A stretch of DNA of 64,000 bases from Pelorhabdus rhamnosifermentans (GTDB taxonomy: Bacteria; Bacillota; Negativicutes; UMGS1260), in the NCBI RefSeq assembly GCF_018835585.1, contig NZ_JAHGVE010000002.1, positions 35,565-99,564 of the forward strand, read 5' to 3'. Shown piece after piece: positions 54,835 to 64,000 of the stretch. The notes below the pieces were generated by a model, which did not search any database, had not been told where the DNA came from, and saw nothing but the letters and a program-made list of their open reading frames with translations. Position 1 is the stretch's first letter; every line of letters begins with the position of its first letter. A program made the translations under genes and the position numbers.

Positions 54835-55699
54835 AATGCACCTTCTTGTCGAGAACGGCTTTTAGCAAGAGAAAGCCTGAATAGAAGAAGATTGTCAGGA
54901 CGGCAAAAGCGGCTGCTTTACCAGTTTGGAAGAAGATAAAACCATATTGATAAATAATATAGACGAGGTTTGTACTGCCTTGATCCGGCCCGCCTTGTGT
55001 AAGCATATTGACAGGAACAAGTACGTATTGTAAGCCGAAGACAACGGTGATAACGAAGACATATAAAGCAGTTGGTGAAGTTAGGGGCAAGATAATGTGA
55101 CGAAATATTTGCCATTTTGATGCATTTTCTAACTTAGCGGCTTCAAGAAGATCTTGGGGAACAGCGACCATGGCTGCCAGCATGACGATTAAATTATAGC
55201 CGAAGACTTTCCAGCCAATAATCATACCAATCGCGGCGATGGCAAATCCTGATTCTTTGAACCAGCGCGGTGATTCAAGACCGATTTCAGATAATATAAT
55301 ATGAAGTGGTCCGGCCAGTGGATTTAAAATCCATAGAAAAATGATACTGGCTACAGCAAGTGATAGGGTACTGGGAATGAACAAGGCAGAACGGTAAAAG
55401 AAATTGCAAGATGTCATGCCATGAGCCATGATAAAAGACAATAGATAAGGTAGAATGAAATTTAATATAATCAAAATGAAAACGTACAGCAAGGTATTGA
55501 ATAATACCTTGCTGAGTTCTGTACCCGAACATAACTGCTGGTAATTTTGCAGACCGACGAACTTCATTGTAGGGCTGACCATATTCCAGGTATGGAAGCT
55601 GAGCCACACATCTTGTATTAGCGGCAAATATGAGAAGACGAGTAAGCAGATAGCAGCAGGAGCCAAAAATAAGGCAGCGTACCAATGATTACGTTTCAT
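54824..55699 (-). CDS. ugpA: ABC sugar/glycerol-phosphate-type permease UgpA
   Basis: 291 residues, six membrane segments, EAA loop EAAKLENASKWQIFRHIILP. MalF/UgpA family with the conserved YLPLIQDVWLSFHTWN start region. AAAGGATC precedes the ATG. It forms the membrane channel with UgpE. Confidence 0.85.
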   Translation of the reverse strand: MKRNHWYAALFLAPAAICLLVFSYLPLIQDVWLSFHTWNMVSPTMKFVGLQNYQQLCSGTELSKVLFNTLLYVFILIILNFILPYLLSFIMAHGMTSCNFFYRSALFIPSTLSLAVASIIFLWILNPLAGPLHIILSEIGLESPRWFKESGFAIAAIGMIIGWKVFGYNLIVMLAAMVAVPQDLLEAAKLENASKWQIFRHIILPLTSPTALYVFVITVVFGLQYVLVPVNMLTQGGPDQGSTNLVYIIYQYGFIFFQTGKAAAFAVLTIFFYSGFLLLKAVLDKKVHYEN

Positions 55700-55751
55700 A
55701 GGTTTGATCCTTTCTTAGCGGGTTTTTCTCGATAGTTTTGCATGGCTTGTA

Positions 55752-57059
55752 TTACAGCAAAGCATTTACTTTTTCAGCGGCTGCTTTTAAGGCACTAGCT
55801 GCTGTTTCTTTGCCGCTGAGGATAATATCACGTACATCGATCAAGGCCTGTTCGGCCTGCAAGCCATTGGCGCCCGGAAAACTAGCCCAGTTTACAATAT
55901 AAGGCATCTGTGACATGGCAGATTGCATATTCTTGTTTTCTTCTGTAAATTGTTTTAATCCATTGGGATCTTCTGTTACGCCTTTGCGTGGGGGTAAATA
56001 ACCCGTTCCCTTGGTCCACGTTGCGAGGGACTCAGGTGATTCTAAGAATTTGATAAATCTCCAAGCTGCTTTTTGTTTCTGGGCATCTTTAGAAAAGACC
56101 ATAAGGAAATTGCCGCCAGCAGGCACTTTTTTTGTTTTTCCTGCAAAACTAGGAAATTGTGTGGACTCAACAGTAAATTTAGCGCTTTTTTCAAAGTTTT
56201 CCCGTTTGCCGATCGTTGTGCATACCATTCCGAGTTTGCCACTTAAAAATGCCTGAAATCCTTCTTCATTTGTTGCATGGAGTCCGCTGCCGTCTTTTAC
56301 CATATCGGCAAGCAGTTGATAGGCCTCTGCGGCTTCTGGTGAATCAAAGCCAGCGACTGTTTTACCGTCTTTTTGCGTTAAGACCTGACCGCCATTGGAT
56401 TCAATTAATGCTTGTTGCGCCCAGTTATCGGCGTATTCTTGCATGAAGAAACCCACATTGCCTGTTTTATCTTTAATTGTTTTGGCAGCTTTTACAACTT
56501 CCTGCCATGTTTGAGGCGGACGGTCTGGATCTAAGCCGGCTTGTTTAAAGATTTCAGGATTGTAATACAATACAGGTACGCTCATTGAATACGGTATACC
56601 GATTTGTTTACCATCGCTTGTTTTTGCTAAGGCAAGTACATTGGGTAAAAAATTATCTTGTAAGAATGTTTTATCTTCAGGTGACTGCTTAGCGATTAAT
56701 TCTTCAATATTATCGTACTTTAAATTTTCAGCGGCATAATTAAGGTAACTGTAGCCCATTTGTACAACATCCGGATTATTTCCTGAAGCCATGGCTGCTT
56801 GTAAATTTTGCGTCAATCCTTTATACATGTCAGGATTGTATTTTTCTACGACCTCAATATCGGGGTTTTCTTTGTTGAACTGTTCAACAAGGCTTTTTAC
56901 GGTTGCGCCACCGAAACTTTCGGCAGCCACATGCCAATATTCTATTTTTGTTTTTTCTGAGGAACTTTGTGTCGTTGTGGAAGCCCCTCCGCAGCCAGCA
57001 GCCCCAATGGTTAAGGTGCCAATAAAAAATAAGACCAGTGCTTTTTGTAACTTGTTCAA
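55752..57059 (-). CDS. ugpB: ABC extracellular solute-binding lipoprotein of the UgpB type
   Basis: 435 residues from TTG 57059; AAGGAGG lies 8 nt upstream, and longer frames precede the site. The N-terminus has a lipoprotein signal with lipobox GAAGC and a Ser/Thr linker. The family 1 binding-protein fold shows IEYWHVAAESFGGATVKSL, GNNPDVVQMGYS and GIPYSMSVPVLYYN. It captures the ligand outside the cytoplasmic membrane. Similar to UgpB-type glycerol-3-phosphate/glycerophosphodiester binders; ligand not proven. Confidence 0.85.
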   Translation of the reverse strand: MNKLQKALVLFFIGTLTIGAAGCGGASTTTQSSSEKTKIEYWHVAAESFGGATVKSLVEQFNKENPDIEVVEKYNPDMYKGLTQNLQAAMASGNNPDVVQMGYSYLNYAAENLKYDNIEELIAKQSPEDKTFLQDNFLPNVLALAKTSDGKQIGIPYSMSVPVLYYNPEIFKQAGLDPDRPPQTWQEVVKAAKTIKDKTGNVGFFMQEYADNWAQQALIESNGGQVLTQKDGKTVAGFDSPEAAEAYQLLADMVKDGSGLHATNEEGFQAFLSGKLGMVCTTIGKRENFEKSAKFTVESTQFPSFAGKTKKVPAGGNFLMVFSKDAQKQKAAWRFIKFLESPESLATWTKGTGYLPPRKGVTEDPNGLKQFTEENKNMQSAMSQMPYIVNWASFPGANGLQAEQALIDVRDIILSGKETAASALKAAAEKVNALL

Positions 57060-57452
57060 TGGTGTATCCTCCTTATGTGGTATGTACAACAGTATAGGCT
57101 TTGAGGGAGAAAATTTTGTTAAGAATGTATGAAAAATTATGAAGAGCAAAAGAAATTTTGGTTAACTTTACTTGATTAGGATCTGAATTCACCCGAAAAA
57201 GAAAGAATATTCATAATTAACATAAGTCACTTTCTTTTCGTATCGTGTATTTTGTATCTATTAACGCAGAGGGATATGTGATAAAATGAACTTGTTTGAA
57301 TAGGTATCCATAAAAAATGAAAAGCACATGGTGGATAAATTCAGTAATGCATTGCAATTTATTTGCAGGAATTTATCATATTTTATCAAATCACTTAATT
57401 ATAATGGTTGCTGTTTTAGCCACCAAAACTGCGCAGAAAGAAGGATGTTTTT
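57060..57452. other. divergent promoter region of ugpB and the pyruvate oxidoreductase gene
   Basis: About 390 bp, AT-rich. A TATAAT at about 57400 could be the -10 of the plus-strand gene. No operator or riboswitch recognised. Confidence 0.35.
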
Positions 57453-60400
57453 GTGAAAAAGATGAAAACTATGGATGGAAATACCGCTGCAGCGCATATT
57501 TCGTACGCTTTTACCGACGTTGCCGCAATCTATCCCATCACTCCATCGTCTCCAATGGCTGAACATGTAGATGAATGGGTCGCTCAGGGGCGTAAAAATC
57601 TTTTTGGTCAAAAAGTAAAAGTAATGGAAATGCAGTCTGAAGCGGGTGCTGCTGGCGCCGTACATGGCTCATTGCAAGCTGGCGCTTTGACAACGACTTA
57701 CACCGCATCTCAAGGCTTGTTACTTATGATTCCGAACATGTACAAGATTGCTGGTGAAATGTTACCATCCGTATTTCATGTAAGTGCTAGAGCACTTGCC
57801 GCTAACTCCTTGAATATTTTCGGTGATCATCAAGACGTTATGGCTGCTAGACAAACTGGTTTTGCTATGCTTGCTGAAAGCAGTGTACAGCAGGTTATGG
57901 ATTTAAGTGCTGTAGCTCATTTGGCAGCCCTTAAAGGTCGCGTACCTTTTATGAACTTCTTTGATGGTTTCAGAACGTCTCATGAAATTCAGAAGATCGA
58001 AGTTCTTGATTATGCAGACTTGGATAAACTTCTTGACAGAGAAGCTGTGAGCGCATTCAGAAGAAGAGCGTTAAATCCTGATCATCCAGTTGTTCGTGGT
58101 ACTGCACAAAATCCTGATATTTACTTCCAAGAACGCGAAGTATCCAATAAGGCTTATGAAGCCCTTCCTGAAATCGTAGAACAATATATGGCCGAAATGA
58201 GTAAATTAACAGGCAGAGAATATCACCTGTTTAACTACTATGGTGCCGAAGATGCTGATAGATTAATTATTGCTATGGGTTCTGCCTGTGATGCAATTGA
58301 AGAAACTGTTGATTATCTCAATGGCAAAGGCGAAAAAGTCGGTCTGTTGACTGTTCATTTATATCGTCCTTTCTCACTGGAGCATTTCTTTAAATATATT
58401 CCTAAGACAGTAAAGAAAATTGCTGTTCTTGATAGAACCAAAGAACCGGGTTGTTTAGCTGAACCACTTTATCTTGATGTCAAGAGTGCCTTCTATGGTA
58501 AAAAATTCCAGCCGATTATTATTGGCGGTCGTTATGGTCTCGGCTCTAAAGAAGTAGTTCCTGCCGACATTGCTGCTGTATATGCGAACCTCAAAGCAGT
58601 TACTCCAAAAGACGGCTTTACCATTGGTATCAATGATGATGTAACGTTTAAATCACTTCCTGTTGTTGAAGATATTGATGCAACGATTCCTGGTACGAAA
58701 GCTTGCAAATTCTGGGGCTTAGGTTCAGACGGAACAGTTGGCGCAAACAAGAGCGCAATTAAAATTATTGGTGACCATACGGAAATGTATGCTCAGGGCT
58801 ATTTTGCTTATGACTCAAAAAAATCCGGTGGTATTACTGTATCTCATTTGCGTTTTGGCAAAAAACCAATCAAATCGCCTTATCTTGTAGATAAAGCTGA
58901 TTTTGTTGCTGTACATAATCAGTCTTATGTGGACAAGTACAATGTTCTTGCAGGGCTTAAGAAAAACGGTAATTTCCTTCTGAACTGTATTTGGGATGCT
59001 AAAGATTTGGAAGAAAAATTGCCTAATTTCATGAAACGCTATATTGCCAACAACAATATTAACTTCTACACCTTAGACGCAGTGAAAATTGCTCAGGAAA
59101 TTGGTCTTGGCGGCAGAATTAACATGATTATGCAGTCGGCTTTCTTCAAAATTGCTGACATTATTCCTGTTGAAGATGCAGTGAAATACCTGAAAGAAGC
59201 TGTTGTTACTTCTTATGGTAAAAAAGGTCAAAAAGTTGTTGATATGAATAATGCAGCCATTGATCGTGGTACTGAATCTATCGTGAAAATCGCTGTTCCT
59301 GAAAGCTGGAAAACGATTAAAGATACAAAAGCTACCAAAACGAAGGAAGTTCCTGCCTTTGTAAAAGATATTCTTATTCCTATGAACAGACAAGAGGGTG
59401 ACTCACTTCCTGTCAGCGCTTTTGTCGGTGACATGGAAGATGGTACTTTCCCTGTAGGGACTGCTGCTTATGAAAAACGCGGCATTGCTATTAATGCTCC
59501 AGAATGGCAACTAGATAAATGTATCCAATGTAACCAATGTGCTTTTGTTTGTCCTCATGCAGTGATTCGTCCGGTACTTGCAAATGCTGACGAGATGGCC
59601 AAAGCCCCTGAAGGCTTTACTGCCAAGAAAGCGCTTGGTACGAAAGATGACTTAAGCTTTAGAATTGCAATTTCTCCGCTTGACTGCTCCGGTTGCGGCA
59701 ACTGCGCACAGGTTTGCCCGGCTAAGGAAAAAGCATTAGTCATGAAACCGCTTGCTTCACAGCTTCATCAAGATGAACTGTGGAATTATGCGCAGTCCTT
59801 AACTCCAAAAGACAATCCGATGAATAAGAGCACTGTAAAAGGCAGTCAGTTCGAACAGCCTTTACTTGAGTTCTCCGGTGCTTGCGCAGGTTGTGGAGAA
59901 ACACCTTATGCCAAACTCGTTACGCAGCTCTTTGGTGACCGCATGATGATTGCCAATGCTACAGGTTGCTCCTCTATCTGGGGTGCAAGTGCACCAGCTA
60001 TGCCTTATACAACGAACCATAAAGGCCATGGTCCTTCTTGGGCAAATTCGCTCTTTGAAGACAATGCTGAATATGGTTTAGGTATGTATTTAGGTGTAAA
60101 ACAAGTAAGAGAAAAAATTGCTCTCGATATGCAGACAGCTAGTGAAGGTTCCATCAGTGCTGAACTGAAAGCTGCTTTTTCTGATTGGACTGCAAATGAA
60201 GGCAATGCTGCGGGTACACGTGAAAGAGCAGAAAAGCTTATTTCTTTACTTGCAGCTGAAAAGGGCAATAATCCATTGCTTAATGAAATTTATGATAACA
60301 AAGACTTCTTCATCAAGAGATCTCATTGGATCTTTGGTGGTGACGGTTGGGCTTATGACATTGGTTATGGCGGACTTGACCATGTTCTTGCTTCAGGTGA

Positions 60401-60965
60401 AGATGTCAATGTACTTGTATTTGATACGGAAGTATATTCCAACACAGGTGGTCAGTCTTCAAAATCAACTCCTGCTGCAGCCATTGCCAAATTTGCTGCT
60501 AGCGGTAAATTGACGAAGAAGAAAGATCTCGGCATGATGGCTATGAGTTATGGTTATGTCTATGTAGCTCAGATTTCCATGGGCGCTGATAAAAATCAGA
60601 CATTAAAGGCTATTGCTGAAGCTGAAGCTTATCCAGGACCTTCCCTGATTATTGCTTATGCTCCTTGTATCAATCATGGTATTAAAGGCGGCATGGGTGT
60701 AAGTCAATTGGAAGCTAAGAAAGCTGTTGAATCAGGTTACTGGGCTATGTACAGATTTAACCCTGAACTCAAAGATCAAGGTAAAAATCCATTTAGCTTA
60801 GATTCTAAAGAGCCTACAAGCGACTTTAAGGAATTCCTGCTTGGTGAAGTTCGTTATGCTTCTTTGAAGAAAGAACATCCAGATACTGCTGACAAACTCT
60901 TTGCTAAGACTGCCAAAGATGCAGCAGAAAGATTAGCTGGTTACAAGAAATTAGCTGCTGAATAA
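57453..60965 (+). CDS. nifJ: pyruvate:ferredoxin (flavodoxin) oxidoreductase
   Basis: 1170 residues, the single-chain homodimeric form. GTG start behind AAGGATG; ATG 57462 is an alternative. Domain order: N-terminal TPP pyrimidine domain (GNTAAAHISYAF, YPITPSSPMAEH), domain III and linker, then a 2x4Fe-4S ferredoxin domain (CIQCNQCAFVCP, CSGCGNCAQVCP) at about 690-760. The C-terminal TPP pyrophosphate domain (CAGCGETPYAKL, ATGCSSIWG, GGDGWAYDIGYGG) follows. It converts pyruvate and CoA to acetyl-CoA, CO2 and reduced ferredoxin, the main low-potential electron supply, including for nitrogenase. Confidence 0.95.
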   Translation: MKKMKTMDGNTAAAHISYAFTDVAAIYPITPSSPMAEHVDEWVAQGRKNLFGQKVKVMEMQSEAGAAGAVHGSLQAGALTTTYTASQGLLLMIPNMYKIAGEMLPSVFHVSARALAANSLNIFGDHQDVMAARQTGFAMLAESSVQQVMDLSAVAHLAALKGRVPFMNFFDGFRTSHEIQKIEVLDYADLDKLLDREAVSAFRRRALNPDHPVVRGTAQNPDIYFQEREVSNKAYEALPEIVEQYMAEMSKLTGREYHLFNYYGAEDADRLIIAMGSACDAIEETVDYLNGKGEKVGLLTVHLYRPFSLEHFFKYIPKTVKKIAVLDRTKEPGCLAEPLYLDVKSAFYGKKFQPIIIGGRYGLGSKEVVPADIAAVYANLKAVTPKDGFTIGINDDVTFKSLPVVEDIDATIPGTKACKFWGLGSDGTVGANKSAIKIIGDHTEMYAQGYFAYDSKKSGGITVSHLRFGKKPIKSPYLVDKADFVAVHNQSYVDKYNVLAGLKKNGNFLLNCIWDAKDLEEKLPNFMKRYIANNNINFYTLDAVKIAQEIGLGGRINMIMQSAFFKIADIIPVEDAVKYLKEAVVTSYGKKGQKVVDMNNAAIDRGTESIVKIAVPESWKTIKDTKATKTKEVPAFVKDILIPMNRQEGDSLPVSAFVGDMEDGTFPVGTAAYEKRGIAINAPEWQLDKCIQCNQCAFVCPHAVIRPVLANADEMAKAPEGFTAKKALGTKDDLSFRIAISPLDCSGCGNCAQVCPAKEKALVMKPLASQLHQDELWNYAQSLTPKDNPMNKSTVKGSQFEQPLLEFSGACAGCGETPYAKLVTQLFGDRMMIANATGCSSIWGASAPAMPYTTNHKGHGPSWANSLFEDNAEYGLGMYLGVKQVREKIALDMQTASEGSISAELKAAFSDWTANEGNAAGTRERAEKLISLLAAEKGNNPLLNEIYDNKDFFIKRSHWIFGGDGWAYDIGYGGLDHVLASGEDVNVLVFDTEVYSNTGGQSSKSTPAAAIAKFAASGKLTKKKDLGMMAMSYGYVYVAQISMGADKNQTLKAIAEAEAYPGPSLIIAYAPCINHGIKGGMGVSQLEAKKAVESGYWAMYRFNPELKDQGKNPFSLDSKEPTSDFKEFLLGEVRYASLKKEHPDTADKLFAKTAKDAAERLAGYKKLAAE

Positions 60966-60996
60966 TTGTTGTGACAACAAAATAGTATTAATCAAT

Positions 60997-61035
60997 AAGA
61001 AAAAAGTCATTGCTGTGGGCAATGGCTTTTTTCTT
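60997..61035 (+). terminator. terminator of nifJ
   Basis: AAGAAAAAAGTCATTGC (60997-61013) pairs with GCAATGGCTTTTTTCTT (61019-61035), with a T-rich right arm. Confidence 0.85.
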
Positions 61036-61114
61036 ATAGCCGAAAAGCAGGATGAGACAAAGGTTTTGCCGAAAATAAGCAGCATAAAGCGGAAAATGAG
61101 AGGGGAATTCATCC

Positions 61115-62059
61115 ATGCTCGATGCGTATGATCAAAAAGTATTGCAACAAGTCGCTAAGCATATTGTCGAGCCTGGAGCCCTTGTAAAATTAGCGAAACT
61201 TTGGGGGCGACCATCGGAGAATATCTTAGTAAGAGGGCGTTTTTCTAAAAATATTCTCTTCCAAAAAGTTCAATCAATTATTACGTCAGGAATTGCTGAT
61301 GGCGTAAAAACAATGTTGAAGACAGCAGGTCAGTTGGCAAATGATAAGCAAATTTTGCGCCAATATCATCGTAAGCAAATTTATATTCGAACGTTGTCGG
61401 ATATTAAAGATTTGCGCCTAGAACACATTGATGCGGTTGCAGATAGCTATACTATGGATAATGTGCTATGCGTTGGCACGGAGGGTGTTGTCCTGGGGGG
61501 GGCTGCGACATTTGCCTCGGGAACAGTTTTGGGAGTTGTCACTGTCCCTGCTATTGTAGTGGCAGATGCATCTCTGTCCTTTGGAATATTATCACGCAAT
61601 GTTTGCCAAATTGGTGCTACCTATGGGTATTCCGTGGAGAATCCTTTGAATATGCCGCATTTTATGGCAGCTCTTTCACCTCATCAGGATTTAGCTGATG
61701 AAAGTTATTTCATGGGGAAATCTATGGCTGTGGAGGCTATTTATCAGTCTAAACAGTTTCTGCTGTCTCATACAGGGCGTCTTTTTGATGAACGCCTACT
61801 GAAAAGTGAGGCTCCACAGCTGTTAAGGCTTCTTTATTATGTTCTGCAGCGACTAGGTATGGTCATTACTGAAAAGGAACTGGCAATGTTGTTACCGATA
61901 GCTGGGGCTGTTTTAAATGGTGGTGTAAATGTGGTTTTTCAGAAAATGGGGCAACAAGTTGCGAAAGATTATTTTCGCATGCTTTTTCTGGAAGATAAGT
62001 ATGATCAAGAAACAATTCGAAATTTTTTGCAGGTTGAAGTAAGCCGCTTGCGTTCGTGA
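61115..62059 (+). CDS. EcsC-family protein
   Basis: 314 residues, GAGAGGGG before the ATG. It matches the EcsC family (helical, hydrophobic central part GGAATFASGTVLGVVTVPAI, DASLSFGILSRNVCQIGATYG). The middle has two possible membrane segments. EcsC is linked to the EcsAB transporter in Bacillus, but no ecsAB lies here and the molecular function is unknown. Confidence 0.8.
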   Translation: MLDAYDQKVLQQVAKHIVEPGALVKLAKLWGRPSENILVRGRFSKNILFQKVQSIITSGIADGVKTMLKTAGQLANDKQILRQYHRKQIYIRTLSDIKDLRLEHIDAVADSYTMDNVLCVGTEGVVLGGAATFASGTVLGVVTVPAIVVADASLSFGILSRNVCQIGATYGYSVENPLNMPHFMAALSPHQDLADESYFMGKSMAVEAIYQSKQFLLSHTGRLFDERLLKSEAPQLLRLLYYVLQRLGMVITEKELAMLLPIAGAVLNGGVNVVFQKMGQQVAKDYFRMLFLEDKYDQETIRNFLQVEVSRLRS

Positions 62060-62176
62060 AATAAGGTTTTGTTAAAGACAGTCCATGATTCGCTTTTAAT
62101 TAAGTAGTAAAAGGAGTATACTGATTTACGGACTGGGTATTTGGTCTAAAATTGAATGGATTAGTGGAGTGAAAAT

Positions 62177-62749
62177 ATGAAGGAACGCTTTATTCAGTTG
62201 CTGAAGCAAATAGATCGGGATGGCATTGAGGAATTTATTGCTTTTCTTGAACAAGATACGGACTTCTTTTCGGCACCCGCCAGTGCCTATCATCATGGAA
62301 ATTATCTGGGAGGCCTAGTGGACCATTCATTAGGTGTCTATGATAATCTGGTTAAAATTATCGATACATTTGGATTGAGTGATCGTTATTCTAATGAAAC
62401 AATTCTCATTACGGCATTACTTCACGATCTTTGCAAAGCAAATTTTTATCGGAAAGTATTGCGTAATCGGAAAAATGAAAAAAGCGGACAATGGGAAAAG
62501 GTGGAGATATATGAAATTAACGATCAGTTTCCTATTGGTCATGGTGAAAAATCCGTTATTTTACTTGGACGTTATTTGGCCTTAACAGATGAAGAAATGT
62601 TGGCTATTCGCTGGCATATGGGTGGTTTTGATGATGCAGCTCGTGCTTATACAGGTGGGCAAAGTCTATCGAAGGCTATGAAATCATCGCCCCTTGTGGC
62701 TGCACTCCATATGGCAGACATGGCTACTTGTTATTTTGAAGGCATTTAA
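62177..62749 (+). CDS. HD-domain hydrolase
   Basis: 190 residues, GGAGTG before the ATG. The HD superfamily metal ligands are seen as VDHSLGVYDNL, LLHDLCKA, RWHMGGFD and HMADMAT (H...HD...H...D). Members are phosphohydrolases or nucleotidases acting on nucleotides or RNA ends. It is 43 bp upstream of hydE. Substrate unknown. Confidence 0.82.
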   Translation: MKERFIQLLKQIDRDGIEEFIAFLEQDTDFFSAPASAYHHGNYLGGLVDHSLGVYDNLVKIIDTFGLSDRYSNETILITALLHDLCKANFYRKVLRNRKNEKSGQWEKVEIYEINDQFPIGHGEKSVILLGRYLALTDEEMLAIRWHMGGFDDAARAYTGGQSLSKAMKSSPLVAALHMADMATCYFEGI

Positions 62750-62792
62750 ATGTTATAGGACTCGTTGTTAAAACTTACTGGGTGGTGAATTT

Positions 62793-63821
62793 GTGATCCA
62801 GCTGATTGAAAATGGGGAAAAGACAGGTAAGCTTACAAAAGAAGAACTGGCTATTTTGCTGAAATCGAGCGATTGGGATGCTGAATTATTCCAGGCGGCC
62901 GATCGGGTTCGACAGCACTATATGGGGAATGCAGTTCATTTGCGTGGACTTATTGAATTTTCAAATATTTGTCGCCAAAACTGCTGTTATTGTGGTTTGC
63001 GGCGTGATAATACTGTGATTGAACGTTATCGTCTAGCGCCGGAAACAATTCTTGATTTTGCACGTAAGGCAAAATCTTATGGTTATCAGACAGTTGTATT
63101 ACAGTCTGGTGAAGATTTGTATTATACAGTAGATAAGCTTGTTTCCGTGATCCGCGAGATAAAAAAACTCGATTTAGCAATTACACTGAGTATTGGTGAA
63201 AAAAGCCGTGAAGAATATGCTGCGTATAAAAAAGCAGGGGCTGATCGATATTTGTTGCGAATCGAAACAACAGACAAGGAGCTTTATAGGCGTCTTGATC
63301 CGGGGATGAATTGGGAACATCGTGCTAGGTGTTTGATGGATCTGAAAAGCTTAGGTTATGAACTTGGCAGTGGGTCACTTGTGGGCCTGCCTGGTCAGAC
63401 TATTGAATCACTAGCTGATGATATTCTGTTTTTTAAAGAGATTGATGCAGATATGATAGGAATTGGTCCCTTTATACCGAATGGTGATACACCGCTAAAA
63501 TATGAGGCAGGTGGCACATTTAACTTAAGTGTTAAGGTGATGGCGCTTGTACGGCTATTGTTGCGCAATATTAATATTCCGGCCACAACAGCCATGGAGA
63601 CGCTTCATCCGCAAGGGCGTATCTTAGCTTTGCAAAGAGGTGCTAATGTGGTCATGCCTAATGTAACGGAAGGAGATTACCGTCGTTTGTATGCCCTGTA
63701 TCCGGGGAAGATCTGTATTAATGATACGCCAGCTCATTGTCGCGGCTGTATTACTGGAAAAATTGTGGGGATTGGGCGATTTGTTTCTACAGATTATGGA
63801 TTCCGTCCTAAGAGCGAATAA
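62793..63821 (+). CDS. hydE: [FeFe]-hydrogenase maturation radical SAM protein HydE
   Basis: 342 residues from GTG 62793 behind GGGTGGTG. The radical-SAM motif C-x3-C-x2-C sits in FSNICRQNCCYCGLRR, inside a BATS/TIM-barrel fold. YQTVVLQSGED, LRIETTDKELYRRLDPGMNW, GSGSLVGLPGQT and IGPFIPNGDTPL are HydE signatures. With HydF and HydG it builds the 2Fe subcluster of [FeFe]-hydrogenase. Neither hydF nor hydG is in the window, and the hydrogenase is elsewhere. Confidence 0.92.
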   Translation: MIQLIENGEKTGKLTKEELAILLKSSDWDAELFQAADRVRQHYMGNAVHLRGLIEFSNICRQNCCYCGLRRDNTVIERYRLAPETILDFARKAKSYGYQTVVLQSGEDLYYTVDKLVSVIREIKKLDLAITLSIGEKSREEYAAYKKAGADRYLLRIETTDKELYRRLDPGMNWEHRARCLMDLKSLGYELGSGSLVGLPGQTIESLADDILFFKEIDADMIGIGPFIPNGDTPLKYEAGGTFNLSVKVMALVRLLLRNINIPATTAMETLHPQGRILALQRGANVVMPNVTEGDYRRLYALYPGKICINDTPAHCRGCITGKIVGIGRFVSTDYGFRPKSE

Positions 63822-63932
63822 ATAATAAAAAATGAACTGCTTACAGTAATATTTAGAGTAGTGGAGAATTCGTCCCTACTCTTTTGATTCATATTTTTAG
63901 TTTGAGCAGCTTATAAAATAAAATAAAATCTA

Positions 63933-63961
63933 TTGACAAACATGGTGATAGGCCTTATAAT
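63933..63961 (+). promoter_or_regulatory. consensus sigma-A promoter at the window end
   Basis: TTGACA (63933-63938) and TATAAT (63956-63961), 17 bp apart: a perfect housekeeping promoter pointing out of the window. The leader begins ACCGATGAGGTAGACATAAT; too short to name an RNA element. Confidence 0.8.
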
Positions 63962-64000
63962 AATCAAGTACTAACCGATGAGGTAGACATAATTAAATAT

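Overview
The window looks like chromosome of an anaerobic, nitrogen-fixing, diderm Firmicute of the Negativicutes, most likely Sporomusaceae (Pelosinus-like). Reasons: AT-rich DNA with strong AGGAGG ribosome sites and TTG/GTG starts; anaerobic enzymes throughout (pyruvate and 2-oxoacid:ferredoxin oxidoreductases, HydE, radical-SAM NifB, 4Fe-4S flavin reductases); and a signal-peptide beta-barrel protein ending in Phe, which implies an outer membrane. The genus is inference. No rRNA, tRNA, CRISPR array, phage or insertion sequence was seen.

Region 1 (1-11.8 kb): after an Old Yellow Enzyme-type reductase comes a complete Fe-only (third) nitrogenase cluster: nifI1, nifI2, anfH, anfD, anfG, anfK, a HEPN-like helical protein, nifB with a fused NifX-like domain, a class I glutamine amidotransferase and a PNPOx-like flavin protein. 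There is no nifE/nifN, as expected if FeFe-co is made from NifB-co. The leader (about 2.5-2.97 kb) holds a sigma-A-like promoter, an early terminator and two copies of an unrecognised hairpin/pseudoknot RNA module.

Region 2 (11.8-17 kb): PadR regulator, a short permease, two small proteins, a truncated siroheme/4Fe-4S protein behind a CRP-type palindrome, and an OPT-family transporter.

Region 3 (17-45.5 kb): a catabolic island. A PrpR-type sigma-54 activator is divergent from an operon with a near-consensus -24/-12 promoter encoding a family III CoA-transferase, an HMG-CoA-lyase-like enzyme and KorDABC. Next are three MmgE/PrpD proteins, an aconitase-type hydratase, a PrpF-type isomerase, an MFS carrier, DASS carriers (one intact, one deletion remnant), a second Old Yellow Enzyme-type reductase, two nitroreductases, chemoreceptors (one intact, one broken) and an IclR regulator. 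Five intergenic regions carry the same TGAAAC-N3-GTTTCA operator, four with a third half-site exactly 20 bp downstream. My reading is uptake, isomerisation, hydration and cleavage of a branched tri- or dicarboxylate (aconitate, itaconate or methylcitrate type), with the 2-oxoacid product oxidised by Kor. The substrate is not proven.

Region 4 (45.5-64 kb): cyclopropane-fatty-acid synthase, a helical protein of a family often mislabelled acetylglutamate kinase, a VRR-NUC nuclease, the outer-membrane protein and a secreted neighbour, an orphan PII protein, a UgpBAEC-type ABC operon with a sugar-phosphate isomerase-like gene, pyruvate:ferredoxin oxidoreductase, EcsC-like and HD-domain proteins, HydE, and a consensus sigma-A promoter firing out of the window.
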